A DNA stretch of 64,000 nucleotides, taken from contig CAJTGI010000005.1 in the NCBI GenBank assembly GCA_910575435.1, forward strand, positions 186,001 through 250,000. The letters are read 5' to 3'. The translations under genes were made by a program, and so were the position numbers. Shown here in pieces: positions 34,465 to 42,829 of the stretch (positions are counted from its first letter, which is position 1; the number at the start of each line of letters is the position of its first letter). The DNA comes from Clostridiaceae bacterium (lineage in GTDB: Bacteria > Bacillota > Clostridia > Lachnospirales > Lachnospiraceae). The notes beneath the pieces are model-generated. The model made no database searches, was not told where the DNA came from, and saw only the letters and a list, made by a program, of their open reading frames with translations.

Positions 34465-35643
34465 ATGTCAGCTAAAACATATCAAGATTCCATGCCCCTG
34501 GCACCACTGAAAATCGTTGCCATGGGCAACTGCCGGGAAATCGGCGATAAGATTAATCAAATCATCACTGCCAGGAGACAGGAATCTCTGGCAAATGTCA
34601 CAGACAAGCCCGAATTCATGGTAAAAGATTATCACATAGAAAACTATCTGGTAGACTTCGACTGCCCCCGCTTCCGCACTGGGGAGGGACGGGGCATCAT
34701 ACATGAATCCATCCGGGGATCCGACCTCTTTATCATCTCTGACACCGTAAATTATCATGAGACATACCAGATGCGGGGTTCCACCACCATGATGTCGCCG
34801 GACGACCATTTTATGGACCTGAAGCGAATCATCATGGCATGCAGCGGACAGCCCAGGCGAATCACCGTCATCATGCCCTATCTCTACGAGGGAAGGCAGC
34901 ATATCCGCATGGTCAATGAATCCCTGGACTGCGCCCAGGCCATGCAGGAACTGGTCGCCATGGGGGTGGAAACCATCATCACCTTTGACGCCCACGACAA
35001 CCGGGTGCAGAATGCCATCCCAAACCATGGGTTTGACAATTTCTACACCTCCTATCAGTTTATCAGCGAGATACTGAGCCAAAATCCGGAGATGAGCGTG
35101 ACGCCGGAAAGCCTGTGCGTCGTCAGTCCCGACGAGGGAGGAATGCGGCGGGCAGTATACTATGCCAACCTGATGGGCGTGGACATGGGCATGTGCTACC
35201 GCAGGAGAGACTACTCCCAGATCGTCAATGGAGAGCATCCCGTGGTTTCCTTTGAATTTCTGGGAAAAGAGCTGGCAGGAAAAAACGTGATCGTTGTGGA
35301 CGATATGATTGCCACGGGAAATACCATGCTGGAAGTGGCCAGGGAATTAAAGAAACGGGGGGCGGAAAAAATCTTCCTCACCGCCACCTTCGGCCTATTC
35401 TCCAACGGCCCCTCCTGGCTGGACGAGGCGTATGAAAAAGACCTCTTCCATCAAATCTACACCACCAACCTGTGCTACTGCCCTGAGGAACTGCTGGCAA
35501 AGCCCTATTACCACAACGTGGACCTGAGCCGCTACATCGCCCTCATCATAGATACCCTGAACCACGACACCTCGGTCAACGAGATTTCCAGCGGCACCAG
35601 GCGAATCCAGGAACTCATCGCCGCCCGCCGGAACGAAAGATAG
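34465..35643 (+). CDS. prs: Ribose-phosphate pyrophosphokinase
   Basis: The 392-residue enzyme makes PRPP from ribose 5-phosphate and ATP for nucleotide, His and Trp synthesis. It carries the PRPP-binding signature VVDDMIATGNTM near 285 and the FDAHDNRVQNA catalytic-flexible-loop region near 180. It is longer than the roughly 315-residue classical enzyme, with extra N- and C-terminal segments, as in a clostridial subgroup. AGGA is 7 nt before ATG 34465, which is preferred to the ATG 18 nt upstream. It stands alone, converging on pgeF. Confidence 0.92.
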   Translation: MSAKTYQDSMPLAPLKIVAMGNCREIGDKINQIITARRQESLANVTDKPEFMVKDYHIENYLVDFDCPRFRTGEGRGIIHESIRGSDLFIISDTVNYHETYQMRGSTTMMSPDDHFMDLKRIIMACSGQPRRITVIMPYLYEGRQHIRMVNESLDCAQAMQELVAMGVETIITFDAHDNRVQNAIPNHGFDNFYTSYQFISEILSQNPEMSVTPESLCVVSPDEGGMRRAVYYANLMGVDMGMCYRRRDYSQIVNGEHPVVSFEFLGKELAGKNVIVVDDMIATGNTMLEVARELKKRGAEKIFLTATFGLFSNGPSWLDEAYEKDLFHQIYTTNLCYCPEELLAKPYYHNVDLSRYIALIIDTLNHDTSVNEISSGTRRIQELIAARRNER

Positions 35644-35683
35644 GACAAATCAAGAACGACGCAGAAATATTTATAGCGAGCCA

Positions 35684-36634
35684 TTACTCCCGAACGGCCA
35701 GGAATGCATTGAGATTTCCCCGGTTTCCCCGGGAGGCCCGATGGGAATAAAATAGCATGGGATGACAGCAGGTACAGATGCCGGACACATGAATGCGTTC
35801 CGGCGGAATGCCTGCTTCTTTCAATGCCAGAAAATTAGCCGCCCACAAATCCAACTGGTATTTTCCCGGCCGCTGTCCCGGATAGGCGATTTCTGCCATC
35901 TCCTCCCGACCATAGTTCTCCTCAAAGGCTGAAACCACTTCCCCGTCCACCTCGTAGCAGTCCCGGCAGATGGAGGGGCCAATCACCGCCACCAAGTCTT
36001 CCGGGCGGCTGCCAAAGCATGCCACCATCTCTTCCACCGTCCTGGCCCCCATCTTGGCCGACGTTCCCCGCCAGCCGGCGTGGGAGGAAGCGATGGCACG
36101 GTGCTTCGGATCCACGAATAACAAGGGCACGCAGTCCGCATAGGAGGTGGCAAGGCAGAGTCCCGGCACATCCGTACACAGCCCGTCAATCCCCTGCAGT
36201 TTCTTGCTGATTTCTTCTCCACAGGCCTCTCCCCCTGCCACCCTCTTCACACGGGTATCGTGTACTTGGTCGGACAGCACCAATTTTCCTGAATCCACGC
36301 CTATCGCCCTACAGAAGATGCGAAAATTTTCCCCCACCACATCCTGGGAAACCCCTCTGGAAAATCCCAGATTCATCTCTCCCAGGCATCCCTGGCTCAC
36401 GCCTCCGAACCGGGTGGAAAACGCCGCATTAATAAATGAAAATCCATCCAAGGGGGCAAAACGCAGCAATGGCACCTCCCCCGACCATTCCAGGCGGCAG
36501 ACTTCCTCTCGCCGATAGCAGACAACCCCGACCGGACACTGCGCTCTTCCGGTCTCGCTCCACAACTCCTCCACATAGGCCCTCTTTTCCCCAAAAGAAG
36601 AAAAGGCGGGCAAAACCATGGAATCACTCTCCAT
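35684..36634 (-). CDS. pgeF: Peptidoglycan editing factor / multicopper-oxidase-fold (YfiH, laccase-domain) protein
   Basis: The 316-residue protein has the YfiH signatures STRFGGVS, ADCVPLLFVDP, SHAGWRGT and CTCC near the C terminus, with the Zn-binding His and Cys residues. Family members act on purine nucleosides or remove mis-incorporated L-Ser from UDP-MurNAc; which applies here is unknown. AGGAGG precedes the ATG. It is the last gene of the mecA-to-pgeF run. Confidence 0.9.
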   Translation of the reverse strand: MESDSMVLPAFSSFGEKRAYVEELWSETGRAQCPVGVVCYRREEVCRLEWSGEVPLLRFAPLDGFSFINAAFSTRFGGVSQGCLGEMNLGFSRGVSQDVVGENFRIFCRAIGVDSGKLVLSDQVHDTRVKRVAGGEACGEEISKKLQGIDGLCTDVPGLCLATSYADCVPLLFVDPKHRAIASSHAGWRGTSAKMGARTVEEMVACFGSRPEDLVAVIGPSICRDCYEVDGEVVSAFEENYGREEMAEIAYPGQRPGKYQLDLWAANFLALKEAGIPPERIHVSGICTCCHPMLFYSHRASRGNRGNLNAFLAVRE

Positions 36635-36744
36635 CTTGCTCCTCCTCCTGCAATCTAAATTCTATCTATTCTCCTCTGAAAAAAATGCATTCCCTCCCAC
36701 GTCACAAAGCAACAGCCACCCCCACGGCATGCCGCTGCCATTCA

Positions 36745-37113
36745 TCACCCGCAATAATCAAATGCATTCTCAATATGGGAAATCTGGCCGCCGCCATCCA
36801 CCCCAATCACGTCAAAGCGGCAGGGAACCTCCTGCGCATAGCCATTTCGCCCATAATAAGACAGAGCGGCCCTGCTAATGCGCCGCTGCTTTCTTCTATC
36901 CACCGCCTCCTCCGGGATTCCCCAGACAGAACTCCCCCGGTATTTCACCTCCACGAAGACCAGATACTCCCCAAACTTGGCAATCACATCAATCTCCCCA
37001 TAGGGACATCGGTAATTCCTCTCCAGAATATCATATCCCTTGCCCTCAAGGTAATCCACCGCCAAAGCCTCATATTTCTGGCCCGTCTCCCAGGTACTTC
37101 TTTCTGTCTGCAA
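36745..37113 (-). CDS. YraN family (UPF0102) endonuclease-fold protein
   Basis: The 122-residue protein has the family pattern G-x-x-YE-x-x-A at the N terminus, then RNYRCPYGEIDVIAKFGEYLVFVEVKYR, the restriction-endonuclease-like core (E..D..EVK). The role is not established; DNA or Holliday-junction processing has been suggested. The start is a TTG with GGAGGGG six nt upstream. It follows the FlhB-tail gene and precedes pgeF. Confidence 0.85.
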   Translation of the reverse strand: MQTERSTWETGQKYEALAVDYLEGKGYDILERNYRCPYGEIDVIAKFGEYLVFVEVKYRGSSVWGIPEEAVDRRKQRRISRAALSYYGRNGYAQEVPCRFDVIGVDGGGQISHIENAFDYCG

Positions 37114-37152
37114 TCGTCCCCTCCTCGCATAATCATTCAGAATGCCCTGGGC

Positions 37153-37497
37153 CTACCTCTTTTTTAAATTGCCCGGAACATCCATCACCTTTCCCTTGAT
37201 CTTATCCATGGCATCCACGTACACCAGCACTTCCGCCACCACCTGATACAATTCCTTGGGGATATACTCCCCGATTTCCAGCTGTTCCAGGCTTCCCGCC
37301 AATTTTTCATCCTTATGTATGGGAATGTCATACTCTTGCGCCTTATCAATAATCTTCTCCGCCAGGTATCCCTTTCCGCTGGCAATCACCTTGGGAGCCA
37401 CATCCCCCTTCTCGTACTCCAGGGCAATGGCAGACTGATTTGCGGGAGCGGCATCCAAAATGTCACCGGCAACCATCTTCTTCCTTTTCTCTTCCAT
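37153..37497 (-). CDS. FlhB C-terminal-domain-like protein (FlhX-type export switch homologue)
   Basis: The 114-residue protein corresponds to the cytoplasmic tail of FlhB/YscU: ALEYEKGDVAPKVIASGKGYLAEKIIDKAQEYDIPIHKDEKLA resembles the region after the NPTH autocleavage site (quoted for recognition in parts: GDVAPKVIASGKG and IPIHKDEKLA). NPTH itself and the membrane part are absent. Such free tails can influence flagellar export. It sits in a housekeeping run, not near flagellar genes. AGGAGG precedes the ATG. Confidence 0.8.
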   Translation of the reverse strand: MEEKRKKMVAGDILDAAPANQSAIALEYEKGDVAPKVIASGKGYLAEKIIDKAQEYDIPIHKDEKLAGSLEQLEIGEYIPKELYQVVAEVLVYVDAMDKIKGKVMDVPGNLKKR

Positions 37498-37536
37498 GAA
37501 TGATTCCTCCTCTCTCCCTCCTGCGCCTTCAAATCC

Positions 37537-38325
37537 CTATGGGATAAAGTTCTTAATGAATGTCCGGCGGTGTATCGGGCATGGCCCATACTTCTTCAAA
37601 GCGGCAATATGTGCGGCAGAGCCATAGCCCTTATGGGATGCGAACCCATACTCCGGGTATGCCTGATCATACTGAACCATCAGCCGGTCCCTGGTGACCT
37701 TTGCCAAAATGCTGGCCGCCGCAATGGAGACGCTCTTTTCATCCCCCTTGATAATTCCCACCTGCTCCACATTAATATCCGGAATGGTCACCGCATCCAC
37801 CAGAAGCAAATCCGGCATCAGCTCCATCTGCTTTACCGCCTGCCTCATGGCCTCGTAAGTGGCCTGCAGTATATTGATTTCATCTATTCTTTCCGGGGAC
37901 ACAATTCCCACCCCGAAGGCAAGGGATTTCTCCTGAATCTCCCGGAATAGTTGCTCCCTCTTTTTCTTATTCAGCTTCTTCGAATCGTTTAGATAAAAAA
38001 TATCTGTCTGCATAGGCAAAATGCACGCCCCAGCCACCACGGGCCCCGCCAGAGGCCCCCTGCCCGCCTCGTCAATGCCGCAGATGGCGATATATTCCCC
38101 GCAATAGCTTTCCTCAAATATCTTCATCTCCCGCAGCCGCTGCTTTTCTGCCCTGATAAACTCCTCATGCTTTCTAATCGACTTCAGGCACTGCATGACA
38201 CCCTTTCTGTCATCCTGGCTATAGAATGCCATCAGCGCTTCCCGCTGTTCTTCCCCGCACTCAAGCAATTCCTGCTTGATCTGGGCGACCGTCTTCCTCT
38301 TAGGATGCGCAGCCTTCTTCTCCAT
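37537..38325 (-). CDS. rnhB: Ribonuclease HII
   Basis: The 262-residue enzyme removes RNA from DNA-RNA hybrids and misinserted ribonucleotides. The catalytic core begins CGIDEAGRGPLAGPVVAGA (first Asp-Glu pair), with DSKKLNKKKRE, a later VDAVTIP aspartate, and ILAKVTRDRLM. An N-terminal helical extension of about 75 residues is usual for Firmicutes. AGGAG lies 7 nt before ATG 38325, 4 bp after the lepB stop. Confidence 0.94.
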   Translation of the reverse strand: MEKKAAHPKRKTVAQIKQELLECGEEQREALMAFYSQDDRKGVMQCLKSIRKHEEFIRAEKQRLREMKIFEESYCGEYIAICGIDEAGRGPLAGPVVAGACILPMQTDIFYLNDSKKLNKKKREQLFREIQEKSLAFGVGIVSPERIDEINILQATYEAMRQAVKQMELMPDLLLVDAVTIPDINVEQVGIIKGDEKSVSIAAASILAKVTRDRLMVQYDQAYPEYGFASHKGYGSAAHIAALKKYGPCPIHRRTFIKNFIP

Positions 38326-38329
38326 CGCA

Positions 38330-39103
38330 CTACTCCTTTCCTGACAGCATCCCGAAATGGGTGACAGGCCAGATACGCAGGAACACCTTCCCCGATATAT
38401 CACTTTTCTTCACCATGCCCACATAAGAATTGCGGCTGTCAGTACTCATATTTCGGTTATCTCCCAACACAAAATATTCATCTTCTTTTATCGTAACAGG
38501 AACATTGGCATTGCCCCCATCCAGCGTCTTAGACAGACAATAGTTATCTGCCTCCAGTTTTTCCCCATCAATATACACAGACCCATCCCGAATCTGCAAA
38601 GTTTCCCCTGGCAGTCCGATAATGCGCTTCACATAAAAACTGTCTTCCCCATTCTTTCCATCCCCCTTGGCCTTCACTGGAAAGACGACCACATCGAACC
38701 GTTCCGGCTCGCCAAAGATATAGCTTAATTTCTGAATAATCACAAAATCCCCATCAGACAAGGTCGGCTCCATGGACTGCCCCTCCACCCTGGTCTGATA
38801 TGCCACGAAATGAGTAATCAGCGAGGCAATAAAAAAGCCTAGCAGTAGGCAGACAGCCAGCATGAAAACATTGTTTACCGCTCTGAGGGAAGCGCTCTCC
38901 GCAGTGGGGCGCTTCACCGACGCCTCCTGCTCCAATCTGGACAGTTCCCACTGGAATTCTCGCATCTTCTCTTCCCGGACAGCAGCAGATTCCTTCCATG
39001 CCTCAGGTGGTTTTTCCCCGCCTCTTTCTTGATCCGCCTGGCGATATATCTCGATATCTTTGCAAAACGCCAGGCTTTCTTCGATTTCTTTCTCGTTATA
39101 CAT
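38330..39103 (-). CDS. lepB: Signal peptidase I, catalytically intact
   Basis: The 257-residue enzyme cleaves signal peptides on the outer face of the membrane. It has an unusual 75-residue charged N-terminal extension, one membrane segment (about 79-99), the Ser nucleophile at 110 in VEGQSMEPTL, the Lys base at 159 in YVKRIIGLPGE, and the GDNRN..DSR box. It is paired in this run with a homologue (40061-40696) in which both catalytic residues are changed. Confidence 0.93.
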   Translation of the reverse strand: MYNEKEIEESLAFCKDIEIYRQADQERGGEKPPEAWKESAAVREEKMREFQWELSRLEQEASVKRPTAESASLRAVNNVFMLAVCLLLGFFIASLITHFVAYQTRVEGQSMEPTLSDGDFVIIQKLSYIFGEPERFDVVVFPVKAKGDGKNGEDSFYVKRIIGLPGETLQIRDGSVYIDGEKLEADNYCLSKTLDGGNANVPVTIKEDEYFVLGDNRNMSTDSRNSYVGMVKKSDISGKVFLRIWPVTHFGMLSGKE

Positions 39104-39154
39104 TCCAACACCCGCCCGTATGCACTCTCCTCCATCAAGCCATTGCTTCTATGC

Positions 39155-40021
39155 TTATTGATCCGCTTGCACACTAGGACTATCTGGCAATTCCAAACTG
39201 ATTCTGCCAATACTTCCACTGCGGAAATCATCCACCAGATACCTTCCCGCCTGATCTGTATCCAGCACGCCTCCGGCCCTCACGCAGCCTCGCCGCCTGG
39301 CAATCTGTTCCAGCAGACTGGCTGGCTCCGATTCCTCCTCCAGCTGATAAAACGCCGCCACGGCTCCCTGATAATTTTCCTTCAGAAACTCCAAAAGCAG
39401 GATGCTCAATTCGTAAATATGGAATAACTCATCCTTGATGGACCCGATAAACGCCAATCTAAGGCCCACGTTCTGGTCATCAAATTTAGGCCACAGAATG
39501 CCCGGGGTATCCAATAGTTCCACGCTCTTGTTCAGGCGAATCCACTGCTTTCCCTTGGTCACGCCCGGCTTATTCCCCGTCTTGGTGCAAGCCTTTCTGG
39601 CAAAACTATTGATAAACGTAGACTTCCCCACATTGGGAATCCCCACGATCATGGCGCGAATGGGACGATTCTTGATTCCCCGCCGCCTGTCCCTCTCAAT
39701 CTTTGCCTGACACGCCCGGACAATCATATCGTTCACATCTCTGATTCCCGTTCCCTTCTTCGCATTAACCTTGGCCACGAAAAACCCCCGCTCCTCGTAA
39801 TACGACACCCATTTCTCCGTAGCCTTGGGGTCAGCCAAGTCAGATTTATTCAAAAGGATAATCCGGGATTTCCCATTGGCCATGGGATCAATATCGGGAT
39901 TCTTGCTGCTCATGGGCACCCTGGCATCTACCAGCTCCACAATCACGTCAATCAGCTTTAAATCCTCCTGCATGGCACGCTTCGCCTTTGTCATATGCCC
40001 CGGATACCATTGAAATTCCAT
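39155..40021 (-). CDS. ylqF: Ribosome biogenesis GTPase RbgA/YlqF
   Basis: The 288-residue protein is a circularly permuted GTPase: NKSD (G4) comes first, then the P-loop GIPNVGKST (G1) and DTPG (G3). It assists late 50S assembly. Its opening MEFQWYPGHMTKA is the family signature. GAGG lies 6 nt before ATG 40021. The C-terminal domain contains a Cys/Arg-rich CVRAGG stretch. Confidence 0.93.
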   Translation of the reverse strand: MEFQWYPGHMTKAKRAMQEDLKLIDVIVELVDARVPMSSKNPDIDPMANGKSRIILLNKSDLADPKATEKWVSYYEERGFFVAKVNAKKGTGIRDVNDMIVRACQAKIERDRRRGIKNRPIRAMIVGIPNVGKSTFINSFARKACTKTGNKPGVTKGKQWIRLNKSVELLDTPGILWPKFDDQNVGLRLAFIGSIKDELFHIYELSILLLEFLKENYQGAVAAFYQLEEESEPASLLEQIARRRGCVRAGGVLDTDQAGRYLVDDFRSGSIGRISLELPDSPSVQADQ

Positions 40022-40060
40022 AACAAGCCTCATCTTTCTTATATATTTGCAGGGTACGCC

Positions 40061-40696
40061 CTATTTTCCATCCCCGGTAGCCGCTGGAGACGAAGAGGGA
40101 GAATCTTTCTTCTCCTGGGAAAAGCCATCCAGAAAACTGATTATTTCCAAAGTATTCATACGGAACCATGCCTTTCCTACGATATTGTCCCGCAGCACGT
40201 TCCCCACATTGGCATTGCGGCTGTCCTCTCCGCCGTTCCTATTGTCGCACAAGACAAAATACTCGTCCTCGTCCAGCGTAATCTCTTCCAATGCCACGCC
40301 GCCATTTTCCATTACGGGAAAACGATACTTCTCTTTCAGCCTCTCCCCGTCAATGTAGACTCTTCCCTCTTTGATCTGCACCGTCTCCCCAGGCAGGCCG
40401 ATTACCCGGTCCGCAGAATAATAATTGTGCTCCGAGCCACTCTGCCTCACTATGACCACGTCATTCCTCTTGATGGAGTGGATGCGATAAGACATTTTAT
40501 TTACCAGAATGCGATCCCCATTTTCCAGGGTGGGGGTCATGTCCTGCCCGGAAACCGTATAAATCTGCATCCCCCAGTGGGTAATCCCATAACCCAGAGC
40601 CACCACTGCGCAGACTTCCAAGAGGGTGACCAGAGCCTTGATCGCCAGCTTCTTCCTAGCCTCCTTCTGATTTTCTAAATCAAAATCATATTTCAT
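40061..40696 (-). CDS. Signal peptidase I homologue with both catalytic residues replaced
   Basis: The 211-residue membrane protein has one segment near 20-40 and retains the signal peptidase I boxes (MTPTLENGD, RVIGLPGE, CDNRN..DSRNAN, VGKAW). At the nucleophile position it has Asp52 (SGQDM for SGxSM) and at the general base Asp96 (ADRVIG for VKRVIG); both codons read GAC. It is therefore predicted inactive. S. aureus SpsA is a known inactive homologue beside active SpsB; the intact lepB is about 1 kb away here. A substrate-sorting or regulatory role is possible. ATG 40696 is preceded by AGAAGGA. Confidence 0.85.
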   Translation of the reverse strand: MKYDFDLENQKEARKKLAIKALVTLLEVCAVVALGYGITHWGMQIYTVSGQDMTPTLENGDRILVNKMSYRIHSIKRNDVVIVRQSGSEHNYYSADRVIGLPGETVQIKEGRVYIDGERLKEKYRFPVMENGGVALEEITLDEDEYFVLCDNRNGGEDSRNANVGNVLRDNIVGKAWFRMNTLEIISFLDGFSQEKKDSPSSSPAATGDGK

Positions 40697-40707
40697 TCCT
40701 TCTCCCC

Positions 40708-41472
40708 TCAGCAAGCATACTCTCTCAAAGTCTTCAATGCCTGCTTTCCAATAATCAGACGGAAATGCTCCTTGCAGAATTGTTCAGCAAAAGGCTGGTT
40801 CTTGACATTGACCGCATACTCCGTAACCCGCTGGCACAGTGTCTGGTATTCTTCCTGCCGCAGCTTTCCCTTCTTGAGGAAGAGATACCATTTGCCCTCC
40901 GCTTCATCCTTATACAGCTTGCTGGGTATGTTTTTCTCCAAATGAACCGTCACGGCAAAATCCTCCACGGCGCTGAGGCTGGAAAAGCAGAATAATCTGG
41001 CCGTGTTCGGCCTCTTCCTCGACTTGCGCTGGGCTGGCTTCTTCGCCGCATGCTTCTGGTAGTCCACCTTTTCCTGGAGATCCTGGATAAACTCAGAGAC
41101 AGAAATCCCCTCCTCAGACGCCCCGGCCTCCTCTGCGGCCATGGCCTCGACCAAGGAATCCGCGGTTCCCTCATCCATCATTCCCACCAAGTTCTGGATT
41201 TGGTTCAGCATGCTCTGAATGCCTTCCTCTCCCTTGTCTGAAAAAGTGATAACCAGGGAATCATCCGGCATCCGCATCAACTGCATGGATACCATGCCGC
41301 CCTCCACCTCATAGCCGATTTCCTCTTCCGCCCGCTCTACCAGCTGCTCCAAAAAATCTCTGGACTTATCCTGATTGGTGAATAAATCTTCTATTCCCAA
41401 GCCATACTCATTCATCTCTTCCATTGTCATATGGCACTGTATGGTATTTTTTCCTATTCTCTGAAATTCCAT
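40708..41472 (-). CDS. mecA: Adaptor protein MecA
   Basis: The 254-residue protein has the MecA N-terminal domain (MEFQRIGKNTIQCHMT and LFTNQDKSRDFLEQL), an acidic and low-complexity linker (about 95-140) and a C-terminal domain beginning near FCFSSLSAVEDFA and continuing to the end. MecA brings substrates to the ClpC ATPase. AGGAG is 7 nt before ATG 41472. It heads the run to pgeF. Confidence 0.9.
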   Translation of the reverse strand: MEFQRIGKNTIQCHMTMEEMNEYGLGIEDLFTNQDKSRDFLEQLVERAEEEIGYEVEGGMVSMQLMRMPDDSLVITFSDKGEEGIQSMLNQIQNLVGMMDEGTADSLVEAMAAEEAGASEEGISVSEFIQDLQEKVDYQKHAAKKPAQRKSRKRPNTARLFCFSSLSAVEDFAVTVHLEKNIPSKLYKDEAEGKWYLFLKKGKLRQEEYQTLCQRVTEYAVNVKNQPFAEQFCKEHFRLIIGKQALKTLREYAC

Positions 41473-41683
41473 TGAACTTCTCCTTTCCGTCTGTCCCACC
41501 CCTTATCTGTTTATTGTATTCTCTCTTATGTATGCTGTCAACAGTTCCTGCTATTTCCCAGTGATTGCCACCTGGAAGAGACGCACCAAGCCATGGCGAA
41601 ATGATGATACTAAACTAATATCGTCTTGAAAATTATTGAAAAGGGAACCTCGCATCACTCTATGGCGAAATTTTCTATAACTT

Positions 41684-41715
41684 TAAAAAGGGGGCATCCT
41701 GTAATACAGGATGCC
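41684..41715 (-). terminator. Terminator downstream of uppP
   Basis: GGCATCCTGT and ACAGGATGCC (10 bp) flank AAT; on the minus strand CCCTTTTT follows. It is about 130 bp after the uppP stop, so the read-through RNA would be long; it may instead end a small transcript begun near 41760. Confidence 0.75.
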
Positions 41716-41821
41716 TTAGGTATGAATTGAAAAAAGGGTAGTAGAATAAATCTACTAACATAAAAAGAGTAATCCATTTTGGCGAAAAAGTCAATAAAGT
41801 ATTTATAAAATGTTACTATTT

Positions 41822-41854
41822 GTTACTATTCACAGCCAAATCTAGAAAAAGAAC
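41822..41854. repeat. Dispersed 33-bp sequence, copy 2
   Basis: Matches 34188-34220 at 29 of 33 positions and covers the uppP stop codon. TGTTACTATT is itself tandemly doubled just upstream (41811-41830). Confidence 0.5.
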
Positions 41855-42645
41855 ACAAAGACAAGAAGCCCCAAAATAATCCGATACCAGCCAAAGATGC
41901 GAAAATCATTCTTCTGCACGAACTGCATCAGAAAGCGGATTACCAGAAGGGACACCCCGAATGCCGTGGCCATCCCCAGAAAGAGCACCACAAGTTCCCG
42001 GCCGGTGAAGCTCCATCCAAACCCAGCCAATTTTAACAGGCTGGCGCCGAACATCACAGGGATTGCTAGGAAAAAGGTAAACTCCGCGGCGGCCTTCCGG
42101 GATAGCCCCAGGCAGAGACCGCCGATAATGGTGGCACCAGAGCGGCTGGTTCCGGGAAATGCAGCCGCCAGCAGCTGGAACACGCCCACCAGAAATGCCT
42201 GGCCATAGGAAATTCCAGCAATTTCCCCTACCGCCGGAATTCTGTCCTCATTCCATCCCTCCACCAGCAGAAAGGCAATGCCTACCGCCACCAGCATGAT
42301 TCCCACAGTCTGATAATGATAAAACATTTCCTCCAGCCAGTCTCCCGCCAAGATTTCCAATAGCACCACCGGGATGCATGCCACCCCGATTTTCCACCAC
42401 ATGTGAAAAACCGACGCATCCCATCCCCCCTCCCGGGAATAGGGAACCAGCCTCTTCCAGAACAGTACCACCACCGCAAGAATCGCCCCCAGCTGAATCA
42501 CCACCAGAAACATTTCCATAAAATCTGCTGACATGGGAAAGTCAATCCATTCTTCCAGCAGAATCATATGGCCAGTGCTACTGATGGGAAGCCACTCCGT
42601 AATCCCCTCCACGATGCCAAACAAGATAGCAAAAATATATTCCAT
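41842..42645 (-). CDS. uppP: Undecaprenyl-diphosphatase
   Basis: The 267-residue polytopic protein recycles undecaprenyl diphosphate to the monophosphate carrier for wall synthesis and confers bacitracin tolerance. It has the BacA/UppP signature GIVEGITEWLPISSTGHMIL and the second motif PGTSRSGATIIGGL. GAGG lies 7 nt before ATG 42645. It is unrelated in sequence to the cis-prenyltransferase at 8.8 kb but acts in the same lipid cycle. Confidence 0.94.
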   Translation of the reverse strand: MEYIFAILFGIVEGITEWLPISSTGHMILLEEWIDFPMSADFMEMFLVVIQLGAILAVVVLFWKRLVPYSREGGWDASVFHMWWKIGVACIPVVLLEILAGDWLEEMFYHYQTVGIMLVAVGIAFLLVEGWNEDRIPAVGEIAGISYGQAFLVGVFQLLAAAFPGTSRSGATIIGGLCLGLSRKAAAEFTFFLAIPVMFGASLLKLAGFGWSFTGRELVVLFLGMATAFGVSLLVIRFLMQFVQKNDFRIFGWYRIILGLLVFVFFF

Positions 42646-42829
42646 CCCCAAACCTCGCAATCATGTATTCACGCAGCAGACCGTCATAATGGAACCTCTT
42701 TATGCAGGAAATGGGCCAAATGCCCGGTCATCCCCACATGCAATCATGCGGCACATCGGTCCGCCTGGCTATGCGTTCATAAATAAATATATTCTTCGCA
42801 GGAATGGAATATGCCACAACATTTGCATC

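Noticed and set aside
34468-35238. 256-codon minus-strand frame inside prs
   Set aside because: Antisense to a clear enzyme; His/Asp/Val-rich composition typical of shadow frames.
36745-37113. Restriction enzyme gene
   Set aside because: The endonuclease-like core belongs to the widespread YraN family; no methylase is adjacent.
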